NCBI RefSeq assembly: GCF_035961655.1 | Contig: NZ_CP108393.1 | Location: 2,170,001-2,234,000 of the forward strand | Source of the DNA: Streptomyces sp. NBC_01317 | GTDB lineage: Bacteria; Actinomycetota; Actinomycetes; Streptomycetales; Streptomycetaceae | Direction: 5' to 3' | DNA length: 64,000 nt | Shown: positions 18,239 to 26,884 of the stretch, piece by piece | How positions within the stretch are numbered: position 1 is the first letter of the stretch | Layout: each line of letters starts with the position of its first letter | Translations under genes and position numbers: made by a program | The notes under the pieces: generated by a model | Databases searched by the model: none | Told to the model about the DNA's origin: nothing | The model's input: only the letters and a program-made list of their open reading frames with translations

Positions 18239-18363
18239 CGTGCACCCCCACCTGGGTCGCCGAATGGAATACGGCGACCGTAGGGGCCGACTGTCCGTCA
18301 CTCCATCGATGAGGCATGCCAGTTAGCGACGGAGGGTGCCGGAAGTATCGCGTTGCGTGGCAC

Positions 18364-18981
18364 CTATCCGACTACGGCCAGGTAGGAGGCCATGTCGCGC
18401 ATCTCTGCGGTGAGGGTGCGCTTGCGCTTCTTCAGGATCTCCTGCATGGTCTCGGCGGCCATCCGCTGATGCCTCAGCCACTCCGGGGATACACGACGGA
18501 CTACAGTCAGCTCATCCATCGCCGCGGACAGGTCGTTGGTCCGAGCGTGGGCGCGAGCCACGTCCAGGCGGTGGCGGTTCCAGTTTTCGCCGCTCGGCCG
18601 CCCTGCGCTCTTCCACGCCTTGGGTGACATGGCGTCCTCACTGGATTTACGAACGACGGCACGGGCGTCTCCCACAACCATGTCGTCTTCCACGCCCTTC
18701 ATGCCGACGGTGAGGGGCCCGAAGGTCGTCCAGTGCCGGAAGAACGAGCCGGTGTACTCCCGTCCCACCGCGGATGCCGCCGTGTTCGCGACACGGTGGT
18801 AGTGGCGGGCTTCCTGGGGCCGGTTGTTGCGCCCTGCGGCAGCCGCGGCGCGAAGTGCCAGCCACCCCCATGCCGCGCATTCGTCCGGCGTCGCGCGGGA
18901 CAGTCTCGGCTCGATCAGGTCGGCGGTCTGGGAGGCGAGCTGTTCGGCTTCGTCCAGCCGGCCCTGGCGCGTCTGAACAGC
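18364..18981 (-). pseudogene. N-terminally truncated TPR regulator
   Basis: The frame is open from a TGA at 18984 but has no start codon until 18768. The upstream codons still read as protein: TRQGRLDEAEQLASQTADL, DECAAWGWLALRAAAAAGRNN, QEARHYHRVANTAASAVG. The helical repeats, then SPEWLRHQRMAAETMQEIL and the AEMRDMASYLAVVG end, resemble the C-terminal half of Streptomyces XRE-type regulators with TPR repeats. The helix-turn-helix half is missing, so it is a 5'-truncated remnant. A short product from the GTG at 18768 cannot be excluded. Confidence 0.55.
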
Positions 18982-19012
18982 TCACCCACTGGTGGAGTTG
19001 CCCGGCCGATGG

Positions 19013-19204
19013 TCAGGCTCGCTGCTGCCGGCGCTTCTTCGATTCGGCCAGCGCGGTCTTCAGCTTCTCGCTCGGCGACATGTCCGGCCCGGCGTCGTCG
19101 TCATGGAGGGGTGGCAGAAACAGGCCGCGTCGGCTCTTCTCCCGCTTGACCTTCCGGCGCTCGCTGAAGAGTCGCTGATGCTCCTCCCGAACCACGTCCC
19201 ACAA
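19013..19204 (-). CDS. small basic ORF, possible gene fragment
   Basis: 63 codons with TTG as first possible start and good GC3 bias encode a charged, helical peptide (REEHQRLFSERRKVKREKSRRG ... SEKLKTALAESKKRRQQRA). There is no clear ribosome binding site, and its first codons overlap the integrase tail on the other strand. It may be the end of a larger lost gene. Function unknown. Confidence 0.3.
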   Translation of the reverse strand: MWDVVREEHQRLFSERRKVKREKSRRGLFLPPLHDDDAGPDMSPSEKLKTALAESKKRRQQRA

Positions 19205-19256
19205 TCAGCCCGACGGCGGCGACGACCCTCCGCTGTCCGCAGCACCCGTCCGCTGA
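19203..19256 (+). pseudogene. second tyrosine integrase C-terminal tail
   Basis: The plus strand reads NQPDGGDDPPLSAAPVR and then TGA, the typical short tail of a Streptomyces integrase, matching DADEDSPLCATPVR-stop at 16922-16966. Nothing of the catalytic domain remains upstream. The stop region lies in the shared 20-bp repeat. Confidence 0.5.
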
Positions 19257-19281
19257 CGTTGCCGTCAATTACTGCCGTCAG
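19248..19281. repeat. integrase-tail repeat, copy 3
   Basis: The first 20 bp are identical to 16958-16977. The continuation, with two TGCCGTCA-like units 14 bp apart, matches 17854-17876. The copies bracket the orphan RHS tip and its neighbours. Confidence 0.6.
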
Positions 19282-19289
19282 ACACCTCT

Positions 19290-19322
19290 GTGGCCCCGTC
19301 GGAACACTCCCGACGGGGCCAC
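19290..19322 (-). terminator. hairpin terminator downstream of RHS/immunity genes
   Basis: A 13-bp perfect stem, GTGGCCCCGTCGG with CCGACGGGGCCAC, and a 7-nt loop lie 60 bp beyond the stop codon of the immunity gene. It has no T-run, as is common in Streptomyces. Confidence 0.65.
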
Positions 19323-19381
19323 GAGTTTGCTCCTGCATGCGGGAGCGATGCGAGATCAGGTTTTCCTGTTACGGCCGGATA

Positions 19382-19753
19382 TCACTCACCACTCCACATC
19401 GCAATCTCCCCTCCGGGCATGCAGGTCACTCGCATCCCATTAGGCCCGACAATCCCCCAAGCCTCATACTCCTCGTCCGGCAGGACAGTCAGTTTCGTGC
19501 CACTTTCGAATTCGATCACGAGCTCACCGGCTCTTCCTGCTTCAGCCTCAGCAATCACGTCACGGATCAGTCTGACGAGATGAGATGTCGCAGCTTCCGG
19601 GGTTTCTGGATCGAAAGACACATGGTCCTCGGCCGAGACTTGAAGAATTGCCTCGGTCTCGACGCGCAGTTCGCAGTCCCCGCTGGTCAGGACCGTGAGA
19701 GCCGCGTCGAAGCAGACGCGGGTAACTGCTTGACCTCGAAGGTTCAGGTTCAT
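19382..19753 (-). CDS. probable immunity protein for the RHS toxin
   Basis: This 123-residue acidic protein starts 2 bp after the RHS stop codon (TAG GC ATG), so the two are translationally linked. The sequence (MNLNLRGQAVTRVCFDAALTVL ... FESGTKLTVLPDEEYEAWGIVGPNGMRVTC) resembles the DUF6188-type proteins I know as partners of toxin genes. Position directly after a polymorphic toxin is the main argument for immunity function: it should bind and block the C-terminal toxin inside the producer. A hairpin terminator follows. Confidence 0.75.
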   Translation of the reverse strand: MNLNLRGQAVTRVCFDAALTVLTSGDCELRVETEAILQVSAEDHVSFDPETPEAATSHLVRLIRDVIAEAEAGRAGELVIEFESGTKLTVLPDEEYEAWGIVGPNGMRVTCMPGGEIAMWSGE

Positions 19754-19755
19754 GC

Positions 19756-22700
19756 CTACCACCCCACCGGAAGTGGATAAGTGCCATCAGGATTCATCGG
19801 GATATGCGTATCCGCCTTTGAGCCGGGTTTCCCGTCGAGTCCAATCGGCTGGCCACTCTTGTTGTGGAAGCGCACATAGCCATCCGGATACCTGCCGGTC
19901 GGATCCATCACGCGAACCATGTCACCATTTCCGGTCGACCCAGGCTTCTGCCACACGATTCCCTTTCCGTTGTCAGCACTCCGCCCCACCCAATCGTTTC
20001 CGACGCCAGCGGGACGCGGGCCAAGATTGATGGCGGTAGGGCACCGTGTCGAATTATGAACGAGGACCGGCGTCTGACCAGCGAGTACATAGTACGTGTG
20101 CAGGTCATCGACGGTGAGGTTGTAGGTCCGTGCGTGCTTGCTGAAGGCTCGGTTGGCCTGTACGGAGACCGTGGTGCCGGAGTCCGTGAGGAGGGTCATT
20201 CCGGGTTGCAGGTCGCCGGCTGTGACCCATTGGCGGGAGGACGGTGACCAGAACGGGTGCTCGTGGGTCGCCGTCAGTTTTTCCGGGGTGCCGCCGGCCG
20301 TGATGGTGAGTTCGTTGAATTTTTTGTCGTCCTCGGTGACGATGAGGGCGGTGACGGCTCGCTTACCAGTCTTCCCTGTTTCCGGATCCGTCGCCAGCAA
20401 CTCGTCGCCGATTTTTACGTCTTCGATGTTCTTGGTCGTTCCGTCAGCGAGTAGTACATCGGTCCCGGCCAAGAAGCATTTGCAGGCCGACATTCTTCCC
20501 GGCATTCTCACGCCTGCGATCACGAACGGCAGAGATGCCAGCAGGCTTTGCATACTGGCGTAACCGCCGGCGCGGACATGGCACTTCTTGGCGTTGTCGA
20601 TGCAGTAGGTTGCCGCTATTTCCTTGGCCCCCGCAACGTCGCCACCCTCCACAAGATAGCGGTACGCTGCGGTGCAGGCGTCCCGGCCGAAACATGCGTT
20701 GACCGTCTTGCCGTTGTCGCCGACCGGTGAACTCCAGTAGTCGTCGCCGGTGATTCCGAAGTAGGCGCCGTACCAGGTCCGTAGTGTTTGCTCGTCGTCG
20801 GTCTGGGGGCCCTGTCGGCGGGCCATCTCCTTGGCCTCTTCGATGGCGTTCGCAGCGACGAAACCCTTGCTGGGAACGGTCCATTTGTCCGCACCGTGTG
20901 TTCCGGTGCTGGGATCGTAGGAGTTGTGATCTCCGTGACCGTCGTCGCGGGGCTCGGAGTGACCCGTCCCGTTGTCGACCCACATTCCGGTGGGATCGCT
21001 CTGGGTGACCGGGTTCTGATTGGCGTAGGCGTAGCCGTTGAGGGATTGCGGCTGAGCGACGTCAAGGATGGGGTCGATGCTGATGAATTGGCCGATGCCG
21101 GGGTCGTATTCACGGGCGCCGATGTGGGTGAGGCTCGTGGTGGTGTCGGCCGGCTTGCCGAGGAATCCCTTGTCGTCGGGCCACGCGGTGGGGGTGTTGC
21201 CGCGAGAGGCGCCGAAGGGGGTCATGTAGCGCTTGGTGACGGCGAGGGTGGCGGAGTCGAGAGCGAGGGTGGAGGTGCCGTGGTGGTCGCCGGTGAGGTA
21301 GCTGAGTTTGCTGCCGGTGACGCCCGCGGTGGCTGTGCGGACGGCAATGGTCTGGCCTGCGGCCTGGTAGTAGCGGGTGCCGCTCAGGGTTTTGGTGGTG
21401 CCTTTTGTGGTGAGTCGGACCTCGGTGCCGCCGAGATAGAGAACGGTGTCGCCGTCACCGGCGGTGTTGCGTCTGATGAGGAGTTCGCCGCCCGCGTCGT
21501 ACAGGTAACTGGTCCCGGTGGCGGCCTTGGTGCTGGTCGCGGGTTCCGTGGCGGAGACGAGTCTGCCTTCGCTGTTCCAGGTCAGGGTCTGCTTGGCCTG
21601 GACCCCTGGGCGGCTGGTGGTGTTGCCCGCCGTGTCGTACTCGTAGGCGCCGGCCTTGGTTCCGGTGGTGCTGGTGAGCCGGTGGGGCTGGTCGGTTGAG
21701 CCGGGTGTGCCGTAGTTGTAGTTGGTGGTGCTGTTGCCCGCTGCGGCGTGCTGGGTTTCGGAGAGGCGCTGGCCCGCGTCGTTGTACGTGTAGCTCGTCC
21801 AGTACGGGGCGGCGCCGTCCAGGTTGGCTGTCGTGCGGCCGGAGGCGGCGCAGTCCGCTGTCTTGGGGGTCCAGGCTTCGGTCACGCGGCGGTAGCCGTC
21901 GTACGTGAAGCACTGGTAGTCGGCTTTGGTGGTGCCGCCCTGCGTAGTGGCGTCGAAGATGGACATGACGTTGCCGGCGTCGTCCTGCTTGAACTGGAGT
22001 TCCAGCGGCATGTAGCTGTGGACGGTGTCGGTCACGGCGAAGCGCGTGAGACGGTGGGTGCCCGGCTCGTAGTAGTTGGTGAGGGATGCTCTCTTTCCCG
22101 CGCTTTCCGAGCCGACGACGAGTTGTCCGAGATCTCCGACGGGTTCGTACGTGGCACCGAGCAGGTAGCTGTTCTTCCCTCCCGAGGTCAGCACCTGTCC
22201 GACGGCGTTGTACTTGTTGGTGGTGGCCTCGCTCGGCAGCCCGGCGACGGCCGGGTAGTCCTCACCCTTCAAGGTGCCGTCGATGGTGTTGTAGTAGCTG
22301 GCGAACTTCAGGGTCTGCGGAACCCCGGCAGCGACGAGCGGGTCGGTGGCGGGAAGTGTGAGCTCGGTTTCCTGCGCCCGGTAGGCGGCGTCGTACTTGG
22401 TGACCTTCTGGGTGTATGCCTTGCTGGTGGCGGTGCCGACGCCGTTCTCGTAACGGACCGACGAGTCCAGCTGGCCCTTGGCCAGGGTGTCGAAGTTCCA
22501 GGCGGCGAGTTTGGTGGCATCGGTCATGGTGCCGTCCCACAGACCGGTCCGCCGTCCGAGGATGTCGTAATCGGAGACAAGGGTCTTGTTCCGGCCGACG
22601 TCCTTGGTGGTGATGACCTGGTCGAGTGCGTTGTACCCCGTGGTGCTCCTGCCCTTGTCCGGGTCCGTACTGCTGGTCTGGCGGCCGAAGAGGTCGTATC

Positions 22701-25700
22701 CGTAGGACCAGGTCGCGTTGCCCGGGCCGGTGACGCTTTCCTGCTGCCCGGCCGGGGTGTAGGTGAAGCGGGTGGCGGTGAAGGTGCTGCCGGTGGGCTG
22801 GGTGCCGGCGTACTGGCGGTTCTCGGTGGTGCGGCCGAGGGCGTCGCTGATCACTGCCGTGGCCTGTCCGCCGGCCGGCGCGGTCGTGGTGACGGTGTCA
22901 CCGGTGTAGGCGCTGTCGGTCGTCCATCGCGTCACGCCGAAGTTCTTCGACGCCGTGCGGACGGCGCGGCCCGCGCCGTCATAGGTCGTGTCGGTCTGGG
23001 CCGGTGCCTGGGCGGCGTCGATCTGGACCATGGCGCTCGAAGGGCCGGCCTTCTCGTCCCAGATGTCGGATTGGGAGGAGACCGCGAGGCCACGGTCGTC
23101 GTAGACGGTCAGGGCGATCATCCGGCCGCCCACCGAGGACGGCGACTGGACCTGGCGGGGTCGCAGGAGCGAGTCGTAGAGCTCGTACGTGGTGTTGTAG
23201 ATGCCCGGACTGCTGCCGCGCATCACGCCTGTGGAGATCCATGGCAGATCCGTGGCGTTGGTGGGGACGCCGTAGTTGTAGACATAGGTCGGCGAGTTGG
23301 CGGGGAGCGCCTTGGGCATGGTGGGGAGCCAAATCTTGGTGATCCGGCCGAGGCTGTCGTATTCGTTGTCGGTGACCTTGTTGTTGGGGTCGGTGACACG
23401 TGTGGTCGCGCCGGTCCCCGGGTCCACCAGGGTGGTGGTGGTTTGGGTCAACGCGTTGGCGACCGTTTTCTTGGTCAGGGGTCCGGCCGCGGTCGGCAGA
23501 TAAGTGGTGCTGCCGACAAGCATGTTGTTGGCGTCCCTGATCGTCAGAGACCGGCCAAGCGTGTCGAAGTCGGTGGCCGCGACACGTTGCCAGCTCGGCG
23601 TGCCGTCTGCCGCGTAGCCCGAAGCCCTGCCCGTCCAGCGGGCCTCGCCCTTGGTCGGTTCCTGAATGGGTGTGTAGACCGTGGTGTCGTACGACGTGGC
23701 GGTGTCGGTGATGACGTCACCGGGACGGGACGCGTCGGCGGGCAGGTCCAGGTCCGCGACGGCGACCGAACACAACCGGGCGACGACCTGCTTACGGGAG
23801 ACAAGACTGGTGATACCCAGGTCGGCACTGCGGGCATAGGTCGTACGGGTGCAGCTCTCGTCGCCGGAAATGGCGTCGTCACCCTTGTCCTCCGTCGTCA
23901 CGGGCATGCCGTAGCCGTCGAAGACCGAGCTGGTGGTGCGAACGCGGTCCTTGGCCGTACCCGAGGTGGTGATGTTGGTACGGGCGTGGGTGGCCGCGCT
24001 GCGGACGAAGTACGCCTCGGTGTCCGCGTAGGACTTGTGCTGGGTGGCGGTCCTCTTCGACCAGGGGTCGTTGATCTGCCCGCCGACTTCCTGGGCTCCG
24101 TTGTAGGTGACGGTTTCCCGGGTGAAGCCCGCGTACGGGTCGGCGTCGGTGATCTCGCCGGCCTTGACGCCGGTCACTTTCGCCGTACGGCGCTTGTCGG
24201 GGTCCGGGGTCTTACCGTCGGTGCCCAGGACCCGGTCGCCGTCCATGCCCCGCAGGTAGACACTCACTGTCTTCGACTGAGTCCTGTCGGCCCGGCCGGT
24301 CAGGTGGGTGACCTTGGCGAAGCCGCGCCAGATCGACCAGGTGCGTTCCTTCTCCTTGGTCAGCGGGTCGTCGTTGTAGTGCCAGGCGCCTCCCCCCGCG
24401 TACTGGTAGGTGTGGAGCACCGCCTGTGAGCCGCCGCGTGGGTCGGTGGTGGACACGGAGGTGACCGGGTACTTCTGGAACCAGTCCAGTTGCGGGTCGC
24501 CACCAGCGTTGGGAGACCAGTAGACGGGGTAGCAGTTCCGGGTGTTCTCGTCGACCCTCGGCATCGTCTGCCCGGCGACACAGTCCTCGTCGGCGTAGGT
24601 GACGATCGTCTGCGCGCCGGCCTCGGAGATGATTTGCTTCAAGCGTGGCCTGTTGAGCGGGAGGACGTCGTCGCTGCCGCTGTCGACGCGGTTGGCACGC
24701 ATCTCGTGATCGAAGGTGACCGGCGGGAGTGACAGGTCGGCGCCGCGTTTGCCGGTGTGCTGGATCTCGTCCAGCCACAAGGACTGGTCGGTCGAGTCGC
24801 CCGTGTCCCCTGGGTCGAGGTAGGTCTGCTTGAGCGACCACGCGTCGACCGGTGTGAAGCCGGGCGTGGTGGCCGCCGCGTCCCAGACGGAAGTGGTGAC
24901 GGCGACCAGGCGCTTGCGGGTGAAGAAGGTGGGGCCGACGTTGCCGGTGCACTTGGTGTCGCTCTTGCAGACGGCGTCGAAGGGGACGTCCGGCCAGTTG
25001 TCGCGGGTGTCCTCGGTCAGTTCGTCGCAGCCGGTGCCGGTGGCGACGCAGCGCTCCGAGTAGGTGAAGTTGACCTTGTCCGAGGCGGCCGGACTGCCGC
25101 TGAACAGGGCACCGGCGCGCTGACCGTAGCGGATTTCCTTCAGGTAGCCGCCGCGGGTGTACGGGGTGCCGGTGCTGTCGTCGCCGAGGGTGTCGTAGTT
25201 GTTGGTCTCGGCGGCGTACCAGTAGGACATGGCGTTCTGGTGGAGGTCTTCGACGTAGTCGAGGTTCCATCGCCAGGCCTGGGTCTTGTCCCGTCCGGAC
25301 AGGCTGGTGCCGGCGGAGTAGCCGGGTTCGCCCTCGTCGTCGCCGAAGACCGGGACGGTCCAGACGGACTGGGTACGGTCGTCGGCTCCGGCGCCGTCGA
25401 GCTTGTTCAGGCCGAAGACGTACTTGGTGCCCTCCCCGGTGGTGACGGTCCAGTACTCGCCGTTGTCGTCACCGTTCTCGGCACCGGTGGAGTGGGTCAC
25501 GGTGGAGGCATCATCGCTCTTCAGCCGCCAGACTCCTGTTGTGTCGTCCTTGACGAGCTCGCTGGCCTTGCCGTTGAGCACGAGGGAGGCGTTGTCGTAC
25601 TTCCAGCACAGGTCGAACTTGTCCGCCTGGCCGTCGTCGTCACAGGAGCCGTACTTGCGCTCGACGTAGGACGAGGTGAGGTCGAAACCTTCACCGACCG

Positions 25701-26706
25701 CTGTGCCCTGGTTGTTCGTCGAGGCTGTCTTGCCGTCCACACTGCCCGAGTCGTAGGAGATCGACAGACCGGGAGCCGGACCGGCTGCCGCAGGCGGGGT
25801 ACGCAACGGGTAGGACCAGGTGAAGCTGCCCGACGAGCCGCCCGCTTCCCACGTGGACGAGGCGGACAAGGGTGTGGCCCTGAAGTCTCCCGCCCCTGAC
25901 TTGGTCCCGGCTGCCAGCGCCAGGACCATCGTGGTCGGCGCCGCGTCGGCACTCCGGAGCTTTGCCGCCGTGGGGGTGAAAGCAAGCTCGGTACGCAGGG
26001 TCCGCCCGGGCCGGTCGTTGTCGGACTCCAGCGGTGTACGTGTACGGCAGACCGCCCTCGCGGGGTCGTCCACCGCGCAGTCCGGCAGGCGGAGCATCTG
26101 GAGGCGCCCGGCCCAGTCACCACCGTAGGCAGAGGCGAAAGCCGAGTAGTCGACGCCCAGGCGGGCACTGCCCCCGTTCTTCGGGCCGGTGACCTTGAGG
26201 ACGACGCCCTTGACTCCCAGACGCTGGGCCGCCTTCTGGTCCAACACGTCCACCGTCACGGCACCGGCCGAGTCGGCCGACTGAGCGGCGCCCTCGGGTG
26301 CGGCGGGCGGCGTCAGAGTGAGAGGCAGCGAGCCCGGATCGGCCACGGCCGACGGGCCCCCGGTTTTGGGGAGTGTCAGCACGGCGGTACCGCCCGCCGG
26401 CCAGGTCACCGTCCTGGCTTCGTCCTGCTTCGCCCGTGCGACGGCGGCCCGGTCGGCCTGTTGCGCCTTCTGACGCGCGGCGGCTGCTTCTTTGTTCGGC
26501 TGCGCCCTGACCGCGGTCACCTCCGCCGACCGAGGAGCGGGGGGCTTCGTGAGGCCCAGCGGACGGGCTTCGTCCGCGAAGACGACGGGGGTGATCAGAC
26601 CGGGAAGCAGTGCGAACCCGGTGAGAGTGGCTACACGTCGGGACCCTTGGTGTCTGCCGCGTCGGCTGCGGCCGTACAGGACCGTGGCCCATCGGAACGA
26701 TTTCAT
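19756..26706 (-). CDS. RHS/YD-repeat polymorphic toxin with Hint domain and C-terminal toxin
   Basis: This 2316-residue secreted protein starts at ATG after AAAGGAGAGCTGTCC with a signal sequence (basic RSRRGRHQGSRR, then ATLTGFALLPGLITPVVFA). Around residue 300 a SpvB/Tc-like region begins (LSISYDSGSVDG). YD repeats fill about 1100-1860 and end in the RHS core signature GAREYDPGIGQFISIDPILD ... NGYAYANQNPVTQSDPTG. A Hint domain covers about 2074-2217, from CFLAGTDVLLADGT to PVLVHNS, which should self-cleave to free the tip. The last 100 residues (GKGIVWQKPGSTGNGD ... DGYVRFHNKSGQPIGLDGKPGSKADTH) resemble polymorphic toxin type 24, named from memory. It probably acts on competing bacteria at contact. 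The LamG protein gene upstream may be functionally linked; the gene downstream is the immunity candidate. Confidence 0.9.
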   Translation of the reverse strand: MKSFRWATVLYGRSRRGRHQGSRRVATLTGFALLPGLITPVVFADEARPLGLTKPPAPRSAEVTAVRAQPNKEAAAARQKAQQADRAAVARAKQDEARTVTWPAGGTAVLTLPKTGGPSAVADPGSLPLTLTPPAAPEGAAQSADSAGAVTVDVLDQKAAQRLGVKGVVLKVTGPKNGGSARLGVDYSAFASAYGGDWAGRLQMLRLPDCAVDDPARAVCRTRTPLESDNDRPGRTLRTELAFTPTAAKLRSADAAPTTMVLALAAGTKSGAGDFRATPLSASSTWEAGGSSGSFTWSYPLRTPPAAAGPAPGLSISYDSGSVDGKTASTNNQGTAVGEGFDLTSSYVERKYGSCDDDGQADKFDLCWKYDNASLVLNGKASELVKDDTTGVWRLKSDDASTVTHSTGAENGDDNGEYWTVTTGEGTKYVFGLNKLDGAGADDRTQSVWTVPVFGDDEGEPGYSAGTSLSGRDKTQAWRWNLDYVEDLHQNAMSYWYAAETNNYDTLGDDSTGTPYTRGGYLKEIRYGQRAGALFSGSPAASDKVNFTYSERCVATGTGCDELTEDTRDNWPDVPFDAVCKSDTKCTGNVGPTFFTRKRLVAVTTSVWDAAATTPGFTPVDAWSLKQTYLDPGDTGDSTDQSLWLDEIQHTGKRGADLSLPPVTFDHEMRANRVDSGSDDVLPLNRPRLKQIISEAGAQTIVTYADEDCVAGQTMPRVDENTRNCYPVYWSPNAGGDPQLDWFQKYPVTSVSTTDPRGGSQAVLHTYQYAGGGAWHYNDDPLTKEKERTWSIWRGFAKVTHLTGRADRTQSKTVSVYLRGMDGDRVLGTDGKTPDPDKRRTAKVTGVKAGEITDADPYAGFTRETVTYNGAQEVGGQINDPWSKRTATQHKSYADTEAYFVRSAATHARTNITTSGTAKDRVRTTSSVFDGYGMPVTTEDKGDDAISGDESCTRTTYARSADLGITSLVSRKQVVARLCSVAVADLDLPADASRPGDVITDTATSYDTTVYTPIQEPTKGEARWTGRASGYAADGTPSWQRVAATDFDTLGRSLTIRDANNMLVGSTTYLPTAAGPLTKKTVANALTQTTTTLVDPGTGATTRVTDPNNKVTDNEYDSLGRITKIWLPTMPKALPANSPTYVYNYGVPTNATDLPWISTGVMRGSSPGIYNTTYELYDSLLRPRQVQSPSSVGGRMIALTVYDDRGLAVSSQSDIWDEKAGPSSAMVQIDAAQAPAQTDTTYDGAGRAVRTASKNFGVTRWTTDSAYTGDTVTTTAPAGGQATAVISDALGRTTENRQYAGTQPTGSTFTATRFTYTPAGQQESVTGPGNATWSYGYDLFGRQTSSTDPDKGRSTTGYNALDQVITTKDVGRNKTLVSDYDILGRRTGLWDGTMTDATKLAAWNFDTLAKGQLDSSVRYENGVGTATSKAYTQKVTKYDAAYRAQETELTLPATDPLVAAGVPQTLKFASYYNTIDGTLKGEDYPAVAGLPSEATTNKYNAVGQVLTSGGKNSYLLGATYEPVGDLGQLVVGSESAGKRASLTNYYEPGTHRLTRFAVTDTVHSYMPLELQFKQDDAGNVMSIFDATTQGGTTKADYQCFTYDGYRRVTEAWTPKTADCAASGRTTANLDGAAPYWTSYTYNDAGQRLSETQHAAAGNSTTNYNYGTPGSTDQPHRLTSTTGTKAGAYEYDTAGNTTSRPGVQAKQTLTWNSEGRLVSATEPATSTKAATGTSYLYDAGGELLIRRNTAGDGDTVLYLGGTEVRLTTKGTTKTLSGTRYYQAAGQTIAVRTATAGVTGSKLSYLTGDHHGTSTLALDSATLAVTKRYMTPFGASRGNTPTAWPDDKGFLGKPADTTTSLTHIGAREYDPGIGQFISIDPILDVAQPQSLNGYAYANQNPVTQSDPTGMWVDNGTGHSEPRDDGHGDHNSYDPSTGTHGADKWTVPSKGFVAANAIEEAKEMARRQGPQTDDEQTLRTWYGAYFGITGDDYWSSPVGDNGKTVNACFGRDACTAAYRYLVEGGDVAGAKEIAATYCIDNAKKCHVRAGGYASMQSLLASLPFVIAGVRMPGRMSACKCFLAGTDVLLADGTTKNIEDVKIGDELLATDPETGKTGKRAVTALIVTEDDKKFNELTITAGGTPEKLTATHEHPFWSPSSRQWVTAGDLQPGMTLLTDSGTTVSVQANRAFSKHARTYNLTVDDLHTYYVLAGQTPVLVHNSTRCPTAINLGPRPAGVGNDWVGRSADNGKGIVWQKPGSTGNGDMVRVMDPTGRYPDGYVRFHNKSGQPIGLDGKPGSKADTHIPMNPDGTYPLPVGW

Positions 26707-26843
26707 GGACAGCTCTCCTTTGGCACACCCCGGTCGAGGGCGTGCGTTCACCGCTCCCGCGTCGGACAGGGAGCCAAGAAATTCGGACTAGGGATGGAGG
26801 AGGGGAAGCTTGGGAGGTAAAAAACCTCAGGGTCGCCTGGGCC

Positions 26844-26880
26844 GCGGGAGGGTGGTGGCGTGCGGCCACCACCCTCCCGC
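26844..26880 (-). terminator. hairpin between LamG gene and RHS gene
   Basis: A perfect 16-bp stem, GCGGGAGGGTGGTGGC and its complement, with a 5-nt loop, lies 4 bp after the LamG stop codon. It implies that the RHS gene has its own promoter in the 138 bp that follow or depends on read-through. Confidence 0.75.
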
Positions 26881-26884
26881 CTGC

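Noticed and set aside
21748..24429. 893-codon plus-strand open frame inside the RHS gene
   Set aside because: It is the antisense of the YD repeats; composition is Gly/Val/Arg noise, with no start signal and no domain.
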